Assembly: GCA_901538445.1 (NCBI GenBank)
Contig: LR594584.1
Coordinates: 1,949,111-2,013,110, forward strand
Length of the DNA: 64,000 nt
Reading direction: 5' to 3'
From: Gemmataceae bacterium
Lineage (GTDB): Bacteria; Planctomycetota; Planctomycetia; Gemmatales; Gemmataceae
The position numbers and the translations under genes were made by a program. Below the pieces are notes generated by a model. That model ran no database searches. It worked only from the letters and a program-made list of their open reading frames with translations, and was not told the origin of the DNA. Shown piece after piece: positions 1 through 8,132 of this stretch (positions are counted from its first letter, which is position 1; each line of letters begins with the position of its first letter).

Positions 1-1
1 C

Positions 2-2149
2 TCACTGGACCCGAACCCAACGTTGGGCGGGACGTCCGGCCTTCTTGATGCCATTTTCACCAGTAGACTGTTCGATAAGCCCATTACGTTCCATCTGCTC
101 CAGAGCGGCATGAATGTCCACCGCCTTGCTTCCTCCAATGTGCCGGTAGAACTCTCGCATCGTGAGAGGGCCGTGGGCAAGAAGGTTGTAAAGTTTGTCC
201 TCGAGGGAGTCGCCAGCCTTCTGGGAGAAGAGGAATTCCACGGACCTGACGTTGTACTCCCACAGGGCCATTGCCGCCTGGAGGTGGTCAATCGTGATAA
301 AGTCCTTGAGGTCAGTGATGGCATAGATTAAGGCGAGGCGAAGCACATGGCTTGGTCCGCGTGCAAGGAGATCGCCGATAAATCCCGGTCGGTCGGCTGC
401 ACGCTGGAGATCGGTATAAATCGTCTCCCAGAACTTGGCGGCGGGTTGGTCTAACTTGTACTGGTACTTGCCAACTGGCGTTCTACGAGTGAGGGCGGCT
501 CCGAACTGAAACACACGCTGCAAACGCTTCGCGAAAGGCATCATATCTTTATCTGATACTGGTTCACTGTGAGGAAGTCGCTTTTCGGATACCACATGGA
601 ACCAAAGGAAGCGATTCGCAAAGCCGTTCACCATGTCAGTCGAACTCAACCTCGCCTTGAGTTCGTCAGGGGTGATGTGCCCTGTGATTGAGATATGGGC
701 ACCCCACGCTTCCCGCGGGTTCACGGTCAGCGTTGAGAGGTTTCCGCTGTCGTACACCTCCCTCATAATCTGAGAGAGGGTGTTGCCCTGTCGTCGGGTG
801 TTGGCGAGCACCTTAGAGAACTCGGGCTCGAGCACGTATGCACGCTTCTCGACCGGTGAGACGGGCACCTCGGAATCGGCAAGCACTACCTTATCCTGCA
901 CACGCACGATCAGTCCCTCGCCGCTCGACAAGCCCTTTACTGGTTGCTTCTCCCAGAAGATTTCGTCTGCCAACGTCAACACTTGTTTAACGAGCACAAA
1001 GCCGGTCCCCTTCCGACCTGTGGCCGATGGCCCGACCACTGCGGTATTGATGCGTGGCGGTTGATTGTCACCCTTGAACACAGCGATATTCGGGCCGAGG
1101 GTCGTTCCGATGGCGGGGAGCAGGTGAGCAAGGACGCACGCATCGGTTGCTTCTGTCAGCGGCGACACGAACCTGATGAAATCACCCATCCATCCGTTGT
1201 ATGCTGCTTCGCCAAGAGTTGGGCAGGTGGGTTTGGGGGGCGTTGAGCAAATTAAATTATTGAGCAAACCCGGTTCAGCTTCGATGGAATTGGCCTTGGT
1301 GAACTCCACCAAGTCGCCTCCGTCAGTCAGTAGATCGCGAACGTCATAGCCCTCCGCAGTTCCCGCCGGCCATTGAAGAAGGTGTAGCTTGCACGGCACC
1401 TTGATCTGTGCCACCAGTTTGCGAATTCGCTCGTGCCCATCGCGGCCCGCCTTGTCGTTGTCGAAGCACAGATAGACCAGCCGCCCTTCAAAGTACTTCA
1501 CCCAATCAGGCTTGAACGTCGTGGCACTTGGAGCGGCCACAACGTCGATATCATCCCGACTGTTCACCCCTCTTAGGTGCTCGTCGGCTGCGATGTAATC
1601 CCACGGTCCCTCGCAAATGAACAAGGGCCGCTCGCGGTCGCTCGACAGGTGATTCAGGCCAAAGAGTGCCTGCGGCAGTCCGGGTAGCAATTCCCGGGAC
1701 TTGGGATTGGTCGCATCCAACCGTAGGGCCGTTTGCACATTGCCTTCCCGGTTGAACGCAGGCAGGAGGTACTTGCCGAGAACTGAGCACCAGACGACTC
1801 CATGCCTCTTCAGTACCTCAACCGAAAGACCGCGTACCTCGCCTAGGGGCGAGAGAAGGTCATCAGTTGTGTCCTCGTTGGCCGCTCGATGCATGGCATT
1901 CACGAAGGTATAGGCGTTGCCCTTCTCGCCGCATGTGTTTGCACTGTGGCACACGTACTGCCCGGTAATTACGTTCGCGTAGAACTTGTCCTTGCCGCAG
2001 AACGGGCACTCGGCTTGCCGATTTGGATCCGCGTCTGATCGAAAGTCCACGCCGAACAACTCAAACAACCTCAGGTAGCCGGGTGCTTTACCGCCGGGTT
2101 GACAAACATCGGTTAGTTGTGGACAATGAACCTTACCAATTGGGGGCAT
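2..2149 (-). CDS. Primase-like protein: zinc finger, Toprim, DUF3987
   Basis: The protein has 715 residues and is complete; its stop codon lies at the very edge of the window. The N-terminus has four cysteines (48, 51, 67, 73) arranged like a CHC2-type primase zinc finger. A Toprim-like core follows, with Glu180 in FICEGPWDY and Asp230/Asp232 in CFDNDKAG, the expected metal ligands. From about residue 310 the protein matches the DUF3987 primase-helicase type, with a P-loop-like GPSATGRKGT at 373-382 that lacks the standard GKS/T. Such proteins start replication of phages and integrative elements. Neighbours (a MerR-like regulator and a serine recombinase) and a lower GC content than the rest of the window support an element gene. 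Family assignment is fairly sure; activity is inferred. Confidence 0.8.
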   Translation of the reverse strand: MPPIGKVHCPQLTDVCQPGGKAPGYLRLFELFGVDFRSDADPNRQAECPFCGKDKFYANVITGQYVCHSANTCGEKGNAYTFVNAMHRAANEDTTDDLLSPLGEVRGLSVEVLKRHGVVWCSVLGKYLLPAFNREGNVQTALRLDATNPKSRELLPGLPQALFGLNHLSSDRERPLFICEGPWDYIAADEHLRGVNSRDDIDVVAAPSATTFKPDWVKYFEGRLVYLCFDNDKAGRDGHERIRKLVAQIKVPCKLHLLQWPAGTAEGYDVRDLLTDGGDLVEFTKANSIEAEPGLLNNLICSTPPKPTCPTLGEAAYNGWMGDFIRFVSPLTEATDACVLAHLLPAIGTTLGPNIAVFKGDNQPPRINTAVVGPSATGRKGTGFVLVKQVLTLADEIFWEKQPVKGLSSGEGLIVRVQDKVVLADSEVPVSPVEKRAYVLEPEFSKVLANTRRQGNTLSQIMREVYDSGNLSTLTVNPREAWGAHISITGHITPDELKARLSSTDMVNGFANRFLWFHVVSEKRLPHSEPVSDKDMMPFAKRLQRVFQFGAALTRRTPVGKYQYKLDQPAAKFWETIYTDLQRAADRPGFIGDLLARGPSHVLRLALIYAITDLKDFITIDHLQAAMALWEYNVRSVEFLFSQKAGDSLEDKLYNLLAHGPLTMREFYRHIGGSKAVDIHAALEQMERNGLIEQSTGENGIKKAGRPAQRWVRVQ

Positions 2150-2232
2150 GGTAGTGCCTCATTTGTTGGTTATGGAACCCCGGTGATACGGCTTTGCTGG
2201 AGCCCTGTCGCTGGGGTTTCTCATTTAGGGAA

Positions 2233-2700
2233 TCACTTCACAGACGTTCTGAGTCGCTTAATCTGCCGCTTCACATCTTCGTAGATGGTTTTGAGGTCAA
2301 GCCGCTGGATGAGTAGAGCAGTGTGAATCATGATCCCGGGATCGGCAGGTGGCTCAATCATCATCCCGGGGAGCCATGACACGCCGAGCATTGCCGAGGG
2401 GACCGGGAAGGTACGTCCCGCTTGGAACTCAGCTTCCAAGTGTTCGAGGTTGAGCCCGGACACATACCGCACGATGCCAGCTACCCGGTCAGGCTGAGCT
2501 TTCTCCGCTCGCCACCGTGCCCCAGCAGCAACACCCAGAACTTGCACGAGGGTGTAGGTGCGGTGATCGCCGCGACGGGTTCCGCCGGAGGTAGGCGTAA
2601 CCCAACCGAGTTTGACCCATCGATCGAGTGTGTTCTGATGCAGTGACGCAATCTTGCACACATCGCCGGAAGTGAGATTAGGCACTGTTACCAGCTTCAT
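2233..2700 (-). CDS. MerR-like helix-turn-helix DNA-binding protein
   Basis: The protein has 155 residues. Residues 8-60 look like a MerR/excisionase winged helix: a helix with SGDVCKIASLHQNTLDRW, then the typical wing GGTRRGDHRTYT. The rest (about 60-155) has no recognisable effector domain. It is transcribed toward the primase gene with an 83-base gap and diverges from the serine recombinase across a 418-base region that holds inverted repeats. This arrangement fits an element regulator or recombination directionality factor, but nothing in the sequence decides between these. Base composition is lower in GC than the chromosomal genes to the right. Confidence 0.7.
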   Translation of the reverse strand: MKLVTVPNLTSGDVCKIASLHQNTLDRWVKLGWVTPTSGGTRRGDHRTYTLVQVLGVAAGARWRAEKAQPDRVAGIVRYVSGLNLEHLEAEFQAGRTFPVPSAMLGVSWLPGMMIEPPADPGIMIHTALLIQRLDLKTIYEDVKRQIKRLRTSVK

Positions 2701-3118
2701 ATGGTCTCCTAACTCGAACCATCAATCGCAACAAAACCATAACCCGGTTTGTGGGTTGTGAACTACACGACTTTTGCGATCTCCTCATTTTGTTGCAACA
2801 TATCCCGTATACTTATAAGGAGACGCTTTGGTTTGCACGCTAGGTGCCCTGCTAAATGATGTGGGCGGTTTCGTGGGGTGAGCTACGTGGTGACTTCGGG
2901 TTACCTCCCCTCAGAGAATGCCCAGGATTCCGGTGCATGAGGGCAGGCTCTCACGGGTACGCAGTTCTCCGAACGGGAGATGACTTGACGGTCATTTGGG
3001 GAAGTCCCGGTGGGGTGGATCGGGTAGGATGATGGGTCGCGGCTAGGGTCTGGAGCCCGAAACGCTGGCCCTCGCCGGCCTACCGCGAATCATAATGAGG
3101 CTTACTGAGGAGAAAGAT
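2701..3118 (+). promoter_or_regulatory. Divergent control region and long leader of the recombinase
   Basis: No gene is visible here. It holds a perfect 10-base palindrome, TGTTGCAACA (2791-2800), overlapping one arm of a 9-base inverted repeat (2728-2736 against 2788-2796), and a -10-like TATACT at 2808-2813 pointing toward the recombinase. From about 2820 to 3118 there are some 300 untranslated bases with several short hairpins (for example TCTCC/GGAGA around 2970). The inverted repeats are plausible operators for the divergent MerR-like protein. Operator and promoter roles are inferred from layout only. Confidence 0.45.
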
Positions 3119-4891
3119 ATGGCACCTACCGCAGTCGCTTACGTCCGTCGCTCAAGCGATAGCGTGAGCCAGTCAGACTCTATCGCTGAACAGACCCGGG
3201 AACTGGAACTATTCGCCGCGGAGAAGGGCTACCAGATCATTCGCTGGTACACAGATGACGCTATCTCCGGGGACGACACCGATAAGCGGCATGAGTTCCG
3301 TCGGATGATATCGGATGCTCAAGAACGCCGCGATTTCGAGTTCATCATCTGTTGGGATCTCGCCCGGTTCGGTCGGTTCGACTCCATCGAGGCGGGCTAT
3401 TACATCTTCCCCCTCCGTAAAGCCGGCGTGCGGTTGGTGACGAAGCAGGATGGGGTGGTCGACTGGAACGACCCGATGGGGCGGCTTTGCAACAGCATGA
3501 GGCAGGAAGGGAAGCACCAGCAACTTCTCGACCACGCGGCGAACGTCGTGCGGGGTCAACGTGCCGCGGCCGAGACCGGGAGTTGGCTGGGCTCCCCGCC
3601 CTACGCATATCGACTTGATGGCCCGAAGAAGAACAAGCGTCTTGTTCTGGATGACGTGACCAAGGTGGGCGTCGTGCAGCGAATCTTCCGCGAGTTCGTG
3701 GAAGAGGGCAGGTCGATGTCGAACATCGCTGAGCGGCTCAACGAGGCTGGTTACCCTCCCCCTGGCTCACGCGGTCGCCCGTGGCGGTTCGACTCTGTGC
3801 GGATCATCCTGGAGAACCCGGCCTACGTTGGGGACTACGCCAGCTCCCGGTACAGCTACGGTAAGTACAAGACGCTGGTTCACGGCAAAGCGTCAAAGGC
3901 TGGCACCCGCACCAAGAACTCAGAAGCTGAGTGGATCGTTCGCAGGGACACCCACGAACCGATCATCAACCGAGACACCTTCGAGCGCGCACAGGCAATC
4001 CTCCTGAAGGGGAAGAATGGCCGTAACGGGTACACGCCCGAGGAGAACCCGTTCGTCTTCAATGGCCTGCTCCGCTGCGGCAAGTGTGCGGGGCCAATGT
4101 GGGGCGACCGCGTCCCGTCGAAGACTGGCGATCGCCTCTCCTATGAGTGTGGCAACTGGCAGTACCACGGCGAAGACCACTGCAAGGGTACGAAGGTATC
4201 AGAGGCGGTGCTGCTGGAAAGTCTCGAGCAGCACCTCACAGAGTGGGTCGGTTGTGACCCGCTTGAAGGAGCACGCCGGGTACAACTCGATGCCTTTGCC
4301 GATACCGATCTGCCCAAGGCGTTCCACGACATCAAGAGGCTCGTGTGCCCTCCCACCCTTCCGAAGCACGACCGTGCCCAACTCCAGAAGCGGATCGACA
4401 AGCTCAAAGCCGACGCGGCAAAGGCACGGGGCAACCTCGCCCTACTTGACCCCGAGTTCATTCCCGATGTCACCGCTCAGATTCGAAGGATGGAAGCCGA
4501 ACGGGCCGTGCTCGAAAAGGAGTTCACGGAGTCCAAGCCGCTCCCTGAGAAGGAGTTGAACCAGATCGCGTGGGATGTGTTCTCAAACCTGCTGGGGCTC
4601 ACGTCGAGTTGCCGTCTACTGGCGACCACCTACCCCAGCACTGTCGATCACCCTGACTCTGAGATTGCTGCGGCCCTGGGGCGTGCCCTGAACCCAGTAC
4701 CGCGGCAACAGATGGTTCGGGAACTGCGGCAGTTCCTCGGCCACGTCGCCCACATCGTGGTTCACAGCACGACCACGGGCACGGGGAGGGGCACCCGCCA
4801 CCCCTTCGTCAAAGGGGAACTGGTTTTGCGAGTTGGGGGTGTGACGAGGGAGTTGAACCCCCGTTTCCTGGTTGTGATCCAGGTGTCGTGA
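3119..4891 (+). CDS. Large serine recombinase (element integrase)
   Basis: The protein has 590 residues from the ATG at 3119, preferred over the ATG at 3095 because GAGGAG lies 7 bases before it. The N-terminal resolvase domain (about 1-150) carries the YVRRSSDS stretch with the likely catalytic serine and the DLARFGR motif. A recombinase domain follows (about 160-290), then a zinc ribbon (LLRCGKCAGPMW ... YECGN ... HCKG) and a coiled-coil-prone C-terminal part. This is the architecture of large serine integrases. The gene runs through a tRNA-like sequence on the other strand, so its last 17 or so codons are antisense to that tRNA. This suggests the attachment site overlaps the 3' end of the gene. 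GC is lower than in the chromosome. Confidence 0.9.
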   Translation: MAPTAVAYVRRSSDSVSQSDSIAEQTRELELFAAEKGYQIIRWYTDDAISGDDTDKRHEFRRMISDAQERRDFEFIICWDLARFGRFDSIEAGYYIFPLRKAGVRLVTKQDGVVDWNDPMGRLCNSMRQEGKHQQLLDHAANVVRGQRAAAETGSWLGSPPYAYRLDGPKKNKRLVLDDVTKVGVVQRIFREFVEEGRSMSNIAERLNEAGYPPPGSRGRPWRFDSVRIILENPAYVGDYASSRYSYGKYKTLVHGKASKAGTRTKNSEAEWIVRRDTHEPIINRDTFERAQAILLKGKNGRNGYTPEENPFVFNGLLRCGKCAGPMWGDRVPSKTGDRLSYECGNWQYHGEDHCKGTKVSEAVLLESLEQHLTEWVGCDPLEGARRVQLDAFADTDLPKAFHDIKRLVCPPTLPKHDRAQLQKRIDKLKADAAKARGNLALLDPEFIPDVTAQIRRMEAERAVLEKEFTESKPLPEKELNQIAWDVFSNLLGLTSSCRLLATTYPSTVDHPDSEIAAALGRALNPVPRQQMVRELRQFLGHVAHIVVHSTTTGTGRGTRHPFVKGELVLRVGGVTRELNPRFLVVIQVS

Positions 4892-4913
4892 GCCGTTGGA
4901 CCACGAGGCCGCA
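4839..4913 (-). tRNA. tRNA-Val(CAC)-like gene with broken acceptor stem
   Basis: On the minus strand there is a good anticodon arm (CCTGG, loop ATCACAA, CCAGG; anticodon CAC) and a T arm (GGGGG, loop TTCAACT, CCCTC), preceded by a D-arm-like segment. The expected acceptor strands, about 4907-4913 and 4839-4845, pair at only two of seven positions, and the D stem has a mismatch. The 3' part lies inside the recombinase gene. The best reading is a chromosomal tRNA whose 3' end was replaced when the element integrated. A degenerate tRNA unrelated to integration is possible. Confidence 0.5.
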
Positions 4914-4924
4914 TTTCACAGCAG

Positions 4925-5017
4925 CGGAAGGAGAGGGACTCGAACCCTCAAGGGCTTGCGCCTCGCCCGTTTTCGAGACGGGTGCCGTCGTCCAGTCCAC
5001 ACTCGGCTTGCCCTTCC
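4925..5017 (-). tRNA. tRNA-Ser(CGA)
   Basis: This 93-base gene is class II. The acceptor stem GGAAGGG/TCCTTCC pairs fully with one G-T, the anticodon arm is CCCGT, loop CTCGAAA, ACGGG (anticodon CGA, serine), the variable arm is long (about 15 bases, with a GCGC/AAGC hairpin), and the T arm is GAGGG, TTCGAGT, CCCTC. CCA is not encoded. It lies 11 bases upstream, on the same strand, of the broken tRNA-like sequence, so the two may once have been a tRNA pair. Confidence 0.93.
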
Positions 5018-5173
5018 GCTCGAATAGACCCGGCCGCCGCACGCGGGTTCGCGCCCCGCGTCAGAACCGACCCACCAGCGAGTAGCCGGCGTCGCTCGTC
5101 GCGGGAATGGTCGGTCACGACGTTCGACCCGGTGTAAGATTTCTGGGAGCAACTGTGATCGGGAGGGCGACCA

Positions 5174-5419
5174 ATGGCCGGGTTCCTCGTGTGCCTCGCG
5201 CTCGGCGTCGCTTTCGTCCTGGTCGTCGTCCGAGACATTGCCGCCTTCCGGGAGCACTTCCCGCCGATCTCGGACGCCGAGTTCCTGGCCCGCTGTAAGC
5301 CCGGCACGAACCCCGAGGTCGCGCTGAAGGTGCGGCGGATTGTTGCGGACCACTTCGCCGTCGAGTACGAGCGGATTCACCCCGACACCAGCTTCGTTGA
5401 TGACCTCGGGGCGGACTGA
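5174..5419 (+). CDS. Membrane-anchored acyl-carrier-protein-like stub
   Basis: The protein has 81 residues. Residues 3-20 (FLVCLALGVAFVLVVV) form a membrane segment. Residues 50-81 resemble helix I and the following loop of acyl carrier protein, ending in TSFVDDLGAD. In true carriers the next residues are Asp-Ser-Leu, where the serine takes phosphopantetheine; here a TGA stop falls exactly after GAD. The start has a strong GGGAGGG site 6 bases upstream. It is either a decayed carrier or a small protein that kept the first half of the fold without the attachment serine. Bases after the stop do not restore the missing motif in an obvious way. Confidence 0.65.
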   Translation: MAGFLVCLALGVAFVLVVVRDIAAFREHFPPISDAEFLARCKPGTNPEVALKVRRIVADHFAVEYERIHPDTSFVDDLGAD

Positions 5420-5566
5420 CGGGGCGCGAATCCGCTTGACCGGCAAGAATTTCGCCCCGAAACTCAGAATTCTCCGTGGGACGCAGCCGTTCGGCGACAT
5501 CACCCCAATGCGACCCACCCCAGCGCCTCGCCCGAGGCCGGTTCACTCCGCACCCGCGGCCACAGC

Positions 5567-7450
5567 ATGCGCCTCATCGCCCCGACCGCACTCGCGTTCG
5601 CCCTGACACTCACAGGGGTTGCGCCCGCGGCCGACCCGCCTTCGTACTCGAAGGACGGTAAGGCGCTGTTCGCGGCGTACTGCACCCGGTGCCACGACGG
5701 CAAGAAGCAGGAGGGCGGCGTCGATCTCGCGAGCTTCCCCGACGACGCCAGCGCCCTCGCCAAGCGCAACCTCTGGAAGCGGAGCCTCGGCCGCGTCGCC
5801 GCCGGCGAAATGCCGCCCGAGGAGGCGAAGCAGCTCACCCCCGCCGACAAGGCCAGGCTCACCCGGTGGCTCTCGGCCGCGAGCGAGTACCTCGACTGCG
5901 ACCCGGCCCGCCGCGACCCCGGCCCGCCACCGCTCCGCCGCCTCACGCACGCCGAGTACACCCGCACGGTCGCCGACCTGCTGTTCGTCAACCTCGACCC
6001 CAAGAACGACCTCGGCCTGCCCGACGAGGACGCCGGCGACGGCCACTTCGACAACCTCTCGGCGATCCTGCGCCTGTCGCCGACGCTGATGGAGAAGTAC
6101 TTCGCGGCGGCCGACAAGGTCGTGGACCGGCTGTTCGTCAACGACGGGGCCAAGGCCCGGCTCCTGGCCCCCAAGCCCGACGCCAAGCTCACCGAGCGCG
6201 AGGCCGCGAAGAAGATCCTCGCGAGCCTCGCCCGGAGGGCGTACCGCCGGCCGGCGGCCGACGCCGACGTCGAGCGGCTCCTCGGCTTCTACGACAAGGC
6301 CCGCGCCAGGGGCGGCTCGCACGAGGACGGCGTCCGCGCCACGATCAAGCCGGTGCTGGTGTCGCCGCGGTTCCTGTTCCGCGTCGAGGAGGACCGGCCC
6401 GGCGGGAAGACCCCCGGCGTCAACGTGGATGACTTCGAACTCGCCACGCGACTCAGCTACTTCCTCTGGGGCACGATGCCCGACGACGAGTTGCTCCGAG
6501 CCGCCGAGCTGAAGCAGCTCACCGACCCGGCCGGGCTCGAGAAGCAGGTCGCTCGCATGCTCAAGCACGACCGGGCGCGGTCGCTCACGACCGCGCTGGC
6601 GAACCACTGGCTCATGATGAAGACCTTCCCGCGGGCGCGGCCCACGCAGGAGTTCTTCCCGGGCTTCCGCGACGACGTCCGCCGGGCGATGGTCGATGAA
6701 GTTCGTCTGGCGGTCGACCACCTCCGCACCGCCGACCGCCCGGTCCTCGACCTGCTCGACGCCGACTACACGTTCGTGAACCAGCCGCTCGCGAAGCACT
6801 ACGGCATCCCCGACGTGACCGGCAACCAGATGCGGAAGGTGCAGCTCAAGCCCGAGTACCACCGGGGCGGGCTGCTCGGCATGGGCGGGGTGCTGGCGAT
6901 GACCTCGCACACGTTCCGCACCAGCCCGACGCAGCGCGGCAAGTACGTGCTGGAGGTGATCCTCGGCACGCCGCCGCCCCCGCCGCCCGCGAACGCCGGG
7001 CAGATCAAGGACGACGACCCGAAGAAGAAGACCCCGCTCACGTTCCGCGAGCAACTGGCCGCCCACGCCACGCAGGCGTCTTGCGCCGGGTGCCACAAGA
7101 AGATCGACCCGCTCGGGTTCGCGCTCGACAACTTCAACGCGGTCGGCGAGTGGCGGGTGGGCACGGCCGCGGTGCCGCTCGACGTCTCCGGCGTGCTGCC
7201 GACCGGCGAGAAGGTGGACGGGTACGCCGGTCTGAAGGCGGTGCTGCTGGCCCGCAAGGACCAGTTCGCCGAGACCGCGATCTCGAAGGTGCTCGAGTAC
7301 GCCCTCGGCCGCGAGCTCGACGGGCAGGACGAGTGCACGGTCCGCGAGGTCCACGCCGCGATGAAGAAGGCCGACTACAAGTTCAACGTGATGGTGACGG
7401 AGATCGTCAAGAGCGTCCCGTTCCGCCAGCGGCGGGCCGCCGGGAAGTGA
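5567..7450 (+). CDS. Secreted cytochrome-like DUF1587/1595/1592/1588/1585 protein
   Basis: The protein has 627 residues and a Sec signal peptide (about 1-21). A planctomycete cytochrome-like domain carries CTRCH (39-43). It is followed in order by DUF1587 (RRLTHAEYTRTVADLL, about 125-140), DUF1595 (about 205-265), DUF1592, DUF1588 with a second CxxCH (CAGCH) and a proline run, and DUF1585 at the C-terminus. This set is a planctomycete hallmark of unknown biochemical function; the CxxCH motifs suggest haem binding. It is shorter than many relatives, apparently lacking the carbohydrate-binding-type insert often found after DUF1587. The next gene on the strand encodes a DUF1552 protein, the usual partner. 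Confidence 0.88.
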   Translation: MRLIAPTALAFALTLTGVAPAADPPSYSKDGKALFAAYCTRCHDGKKQEGGVDLASFPDDASALAKRNLWKRSLGRVAAGEMPPEEAKQLTPADKARLTRWLSAASEYLDCDPARRDPGPPPLRRLTHAEYTRTVADLLFVNLDPKNDLGLPDEDAGDGHFDNLSAILRLSPTLMEKYFAAADKVVDRLFVNDGAKARLLAPKPDAKLTEREAAKKILASLARRAYRRPAADADVERLLGFYDKARARGGSHEDGVRATIKPVLVSPRFLFRVEEDRPGGKTPGVNVDDFELATRLSYFLWGTMPDDELLRAAELKQLTDPAGLEKQVARMLKHDRARSLTTALANHWLMMKTFPRARPTQEFFPGFRDDVRRAMVDEVRLAVDHLRTADRPVLDLLDADYTFVNQPLAKHYGIPDVTGNQMRKVQLKPEYHRGGLLGMGGVLAMTSHTFRTSPTQRGKYVLEVILGTPPPPPPANAGQIKDDDPKKKTPLTFREQLAAHATQASCAGCHKKIDPLGFALDNFNAVGEWRVGTAAVPLDVSGVLPTGEKVDGYAGLKAVLLARKDQFAETAISKVLEYALGRELDGQDECTVREVHAAMKKADYKFNVMVTEIVKSVPFRQRRAAGK

Positions 7451-7550
7451 CCAAGAATTGAGCCGCACGATCAACGCGAGGGAAGGCACGATCCGGACGA
7501 AGACGAGATGTTGACGGGGTCACGCGGCTGGTGGAGAGTCGAACGTAAGC

Positions 7551-7970
7551 CCCCTCACCCGCGGCTCGAGGACTCGCCGCGACCTCTCCCCCGCAAAGCC
7601 GGGGGCGAGGTGGGGCTCACCGGGCTCCTCGCCAGCGAATCGGCACGGCAACCTGAGCGGTGGTGCCAACCGCCCCCACCTCGCCCCCCGTCTGGGGGGA
7701 GAGGTCGCCGCGCTTCGCGGCGGGTGAGGGGGCTCCACGCACCGAGACCGCCGGCCGCGTCAACGTCGCGGGTGTGCTCGCAAGGCCAGCCCCCTCACCC
7801 GCGGCTCGAAGACTCGCCGCGACCTCTCCCCCGCAAAGCCGGGGGCGAGGTGGGGCCGCGGGTCTTTGTGTGAGCGGTGCGGTCGGGCGAGCGGTGAGCG
7901 GGACCGGCGCGCCCCACCTCTCCCCACGAACGTGGGGAGAGGTCGCCGCGCTTCGCGGCGAGTGAGGGGC
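7551..7970. repeat. Four copies of a palindromic intergenic repeat (family A)
   Basis: The gene-free gap holds four copies, in alternating orientation, of a 60-65 base unit: 7551-7615, 7674-7732, 7791-7855 and 7910-7970. Each combines a CTCACCCGC end, a GCCGCGACCTCTCCCC middle and a short GC hairpin. Units 1 and 3 are nearly identical, as are the ends of 2 and 4, so a unit-plus-inverted-unit pair appears duplicated. The same family recurs at about 12.2, 36.1, 48.4, 53.7 and 63.6 kb. It may help end transcription after the gene at 7450, but there is no T-tract. Confidence 0.85.
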
Positions 7971-8132
7971 ACCACCCTCAGAGATCACCGGCGGCGCTGG
8001 CCCGACTCGGCCAGTGCTTCGGAGTCGCCGCGGCTCGCGGGTTTTTCGGAACGATTTCGCGGCGTCCTGTGTCTGAATCGTGCGGGCATCGGCTGCGATC
8101 GTGCGGCCGGTCTTCAACCAACGGTACCCCCC

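Noticed and set aside
3095-3118. Earlier ATG for the recombinase
   Set aside because: Ribosome-binding GAGGAG lies just before the ATG at 3119, and the extra 8 residues are not part of the resolvase fold.
4861-4912. A His-like anticodon arm (TTGTGAT loop, GTG) on the plus strand
   Set aside because: The arm is a palindrome, so it also reads as His on the plus strand, but no T arm with TTC or D arm is found there. The minus strand has a good T arm and D-like arm, so the Val(CAC) reading is preferred.
5040-5062. T-arm-like GCGGG TTCGCGC CCCGC on the plus strand
   Set aside because: No anticodon arm or acceptor pairing is found around it; the loop lacks the usual A58. It is probably a GC hairpin.
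5543-7489. Long minus-strand reading frame of 648 codons opposite the DUF1592 gene
   Set aside because: It is Arg/Leu/Val/Gly-rich low complexity, typical of the antisense of a GC-rich gene, and the plus-strand product matches a known family.
7551-7970. Four spaced repeat units read as a CRISPR array
   Set aside because: Units alternate in orientation and are long GC palindromes; spacers are not of equal length and no cas gene is in the window.
7866-8132. Upstream extension of the DUF1552 protein by 89 codons
   Set aside because: It lies over a family A repeat and is Arg-rich; a Tat signal starts at 8133.
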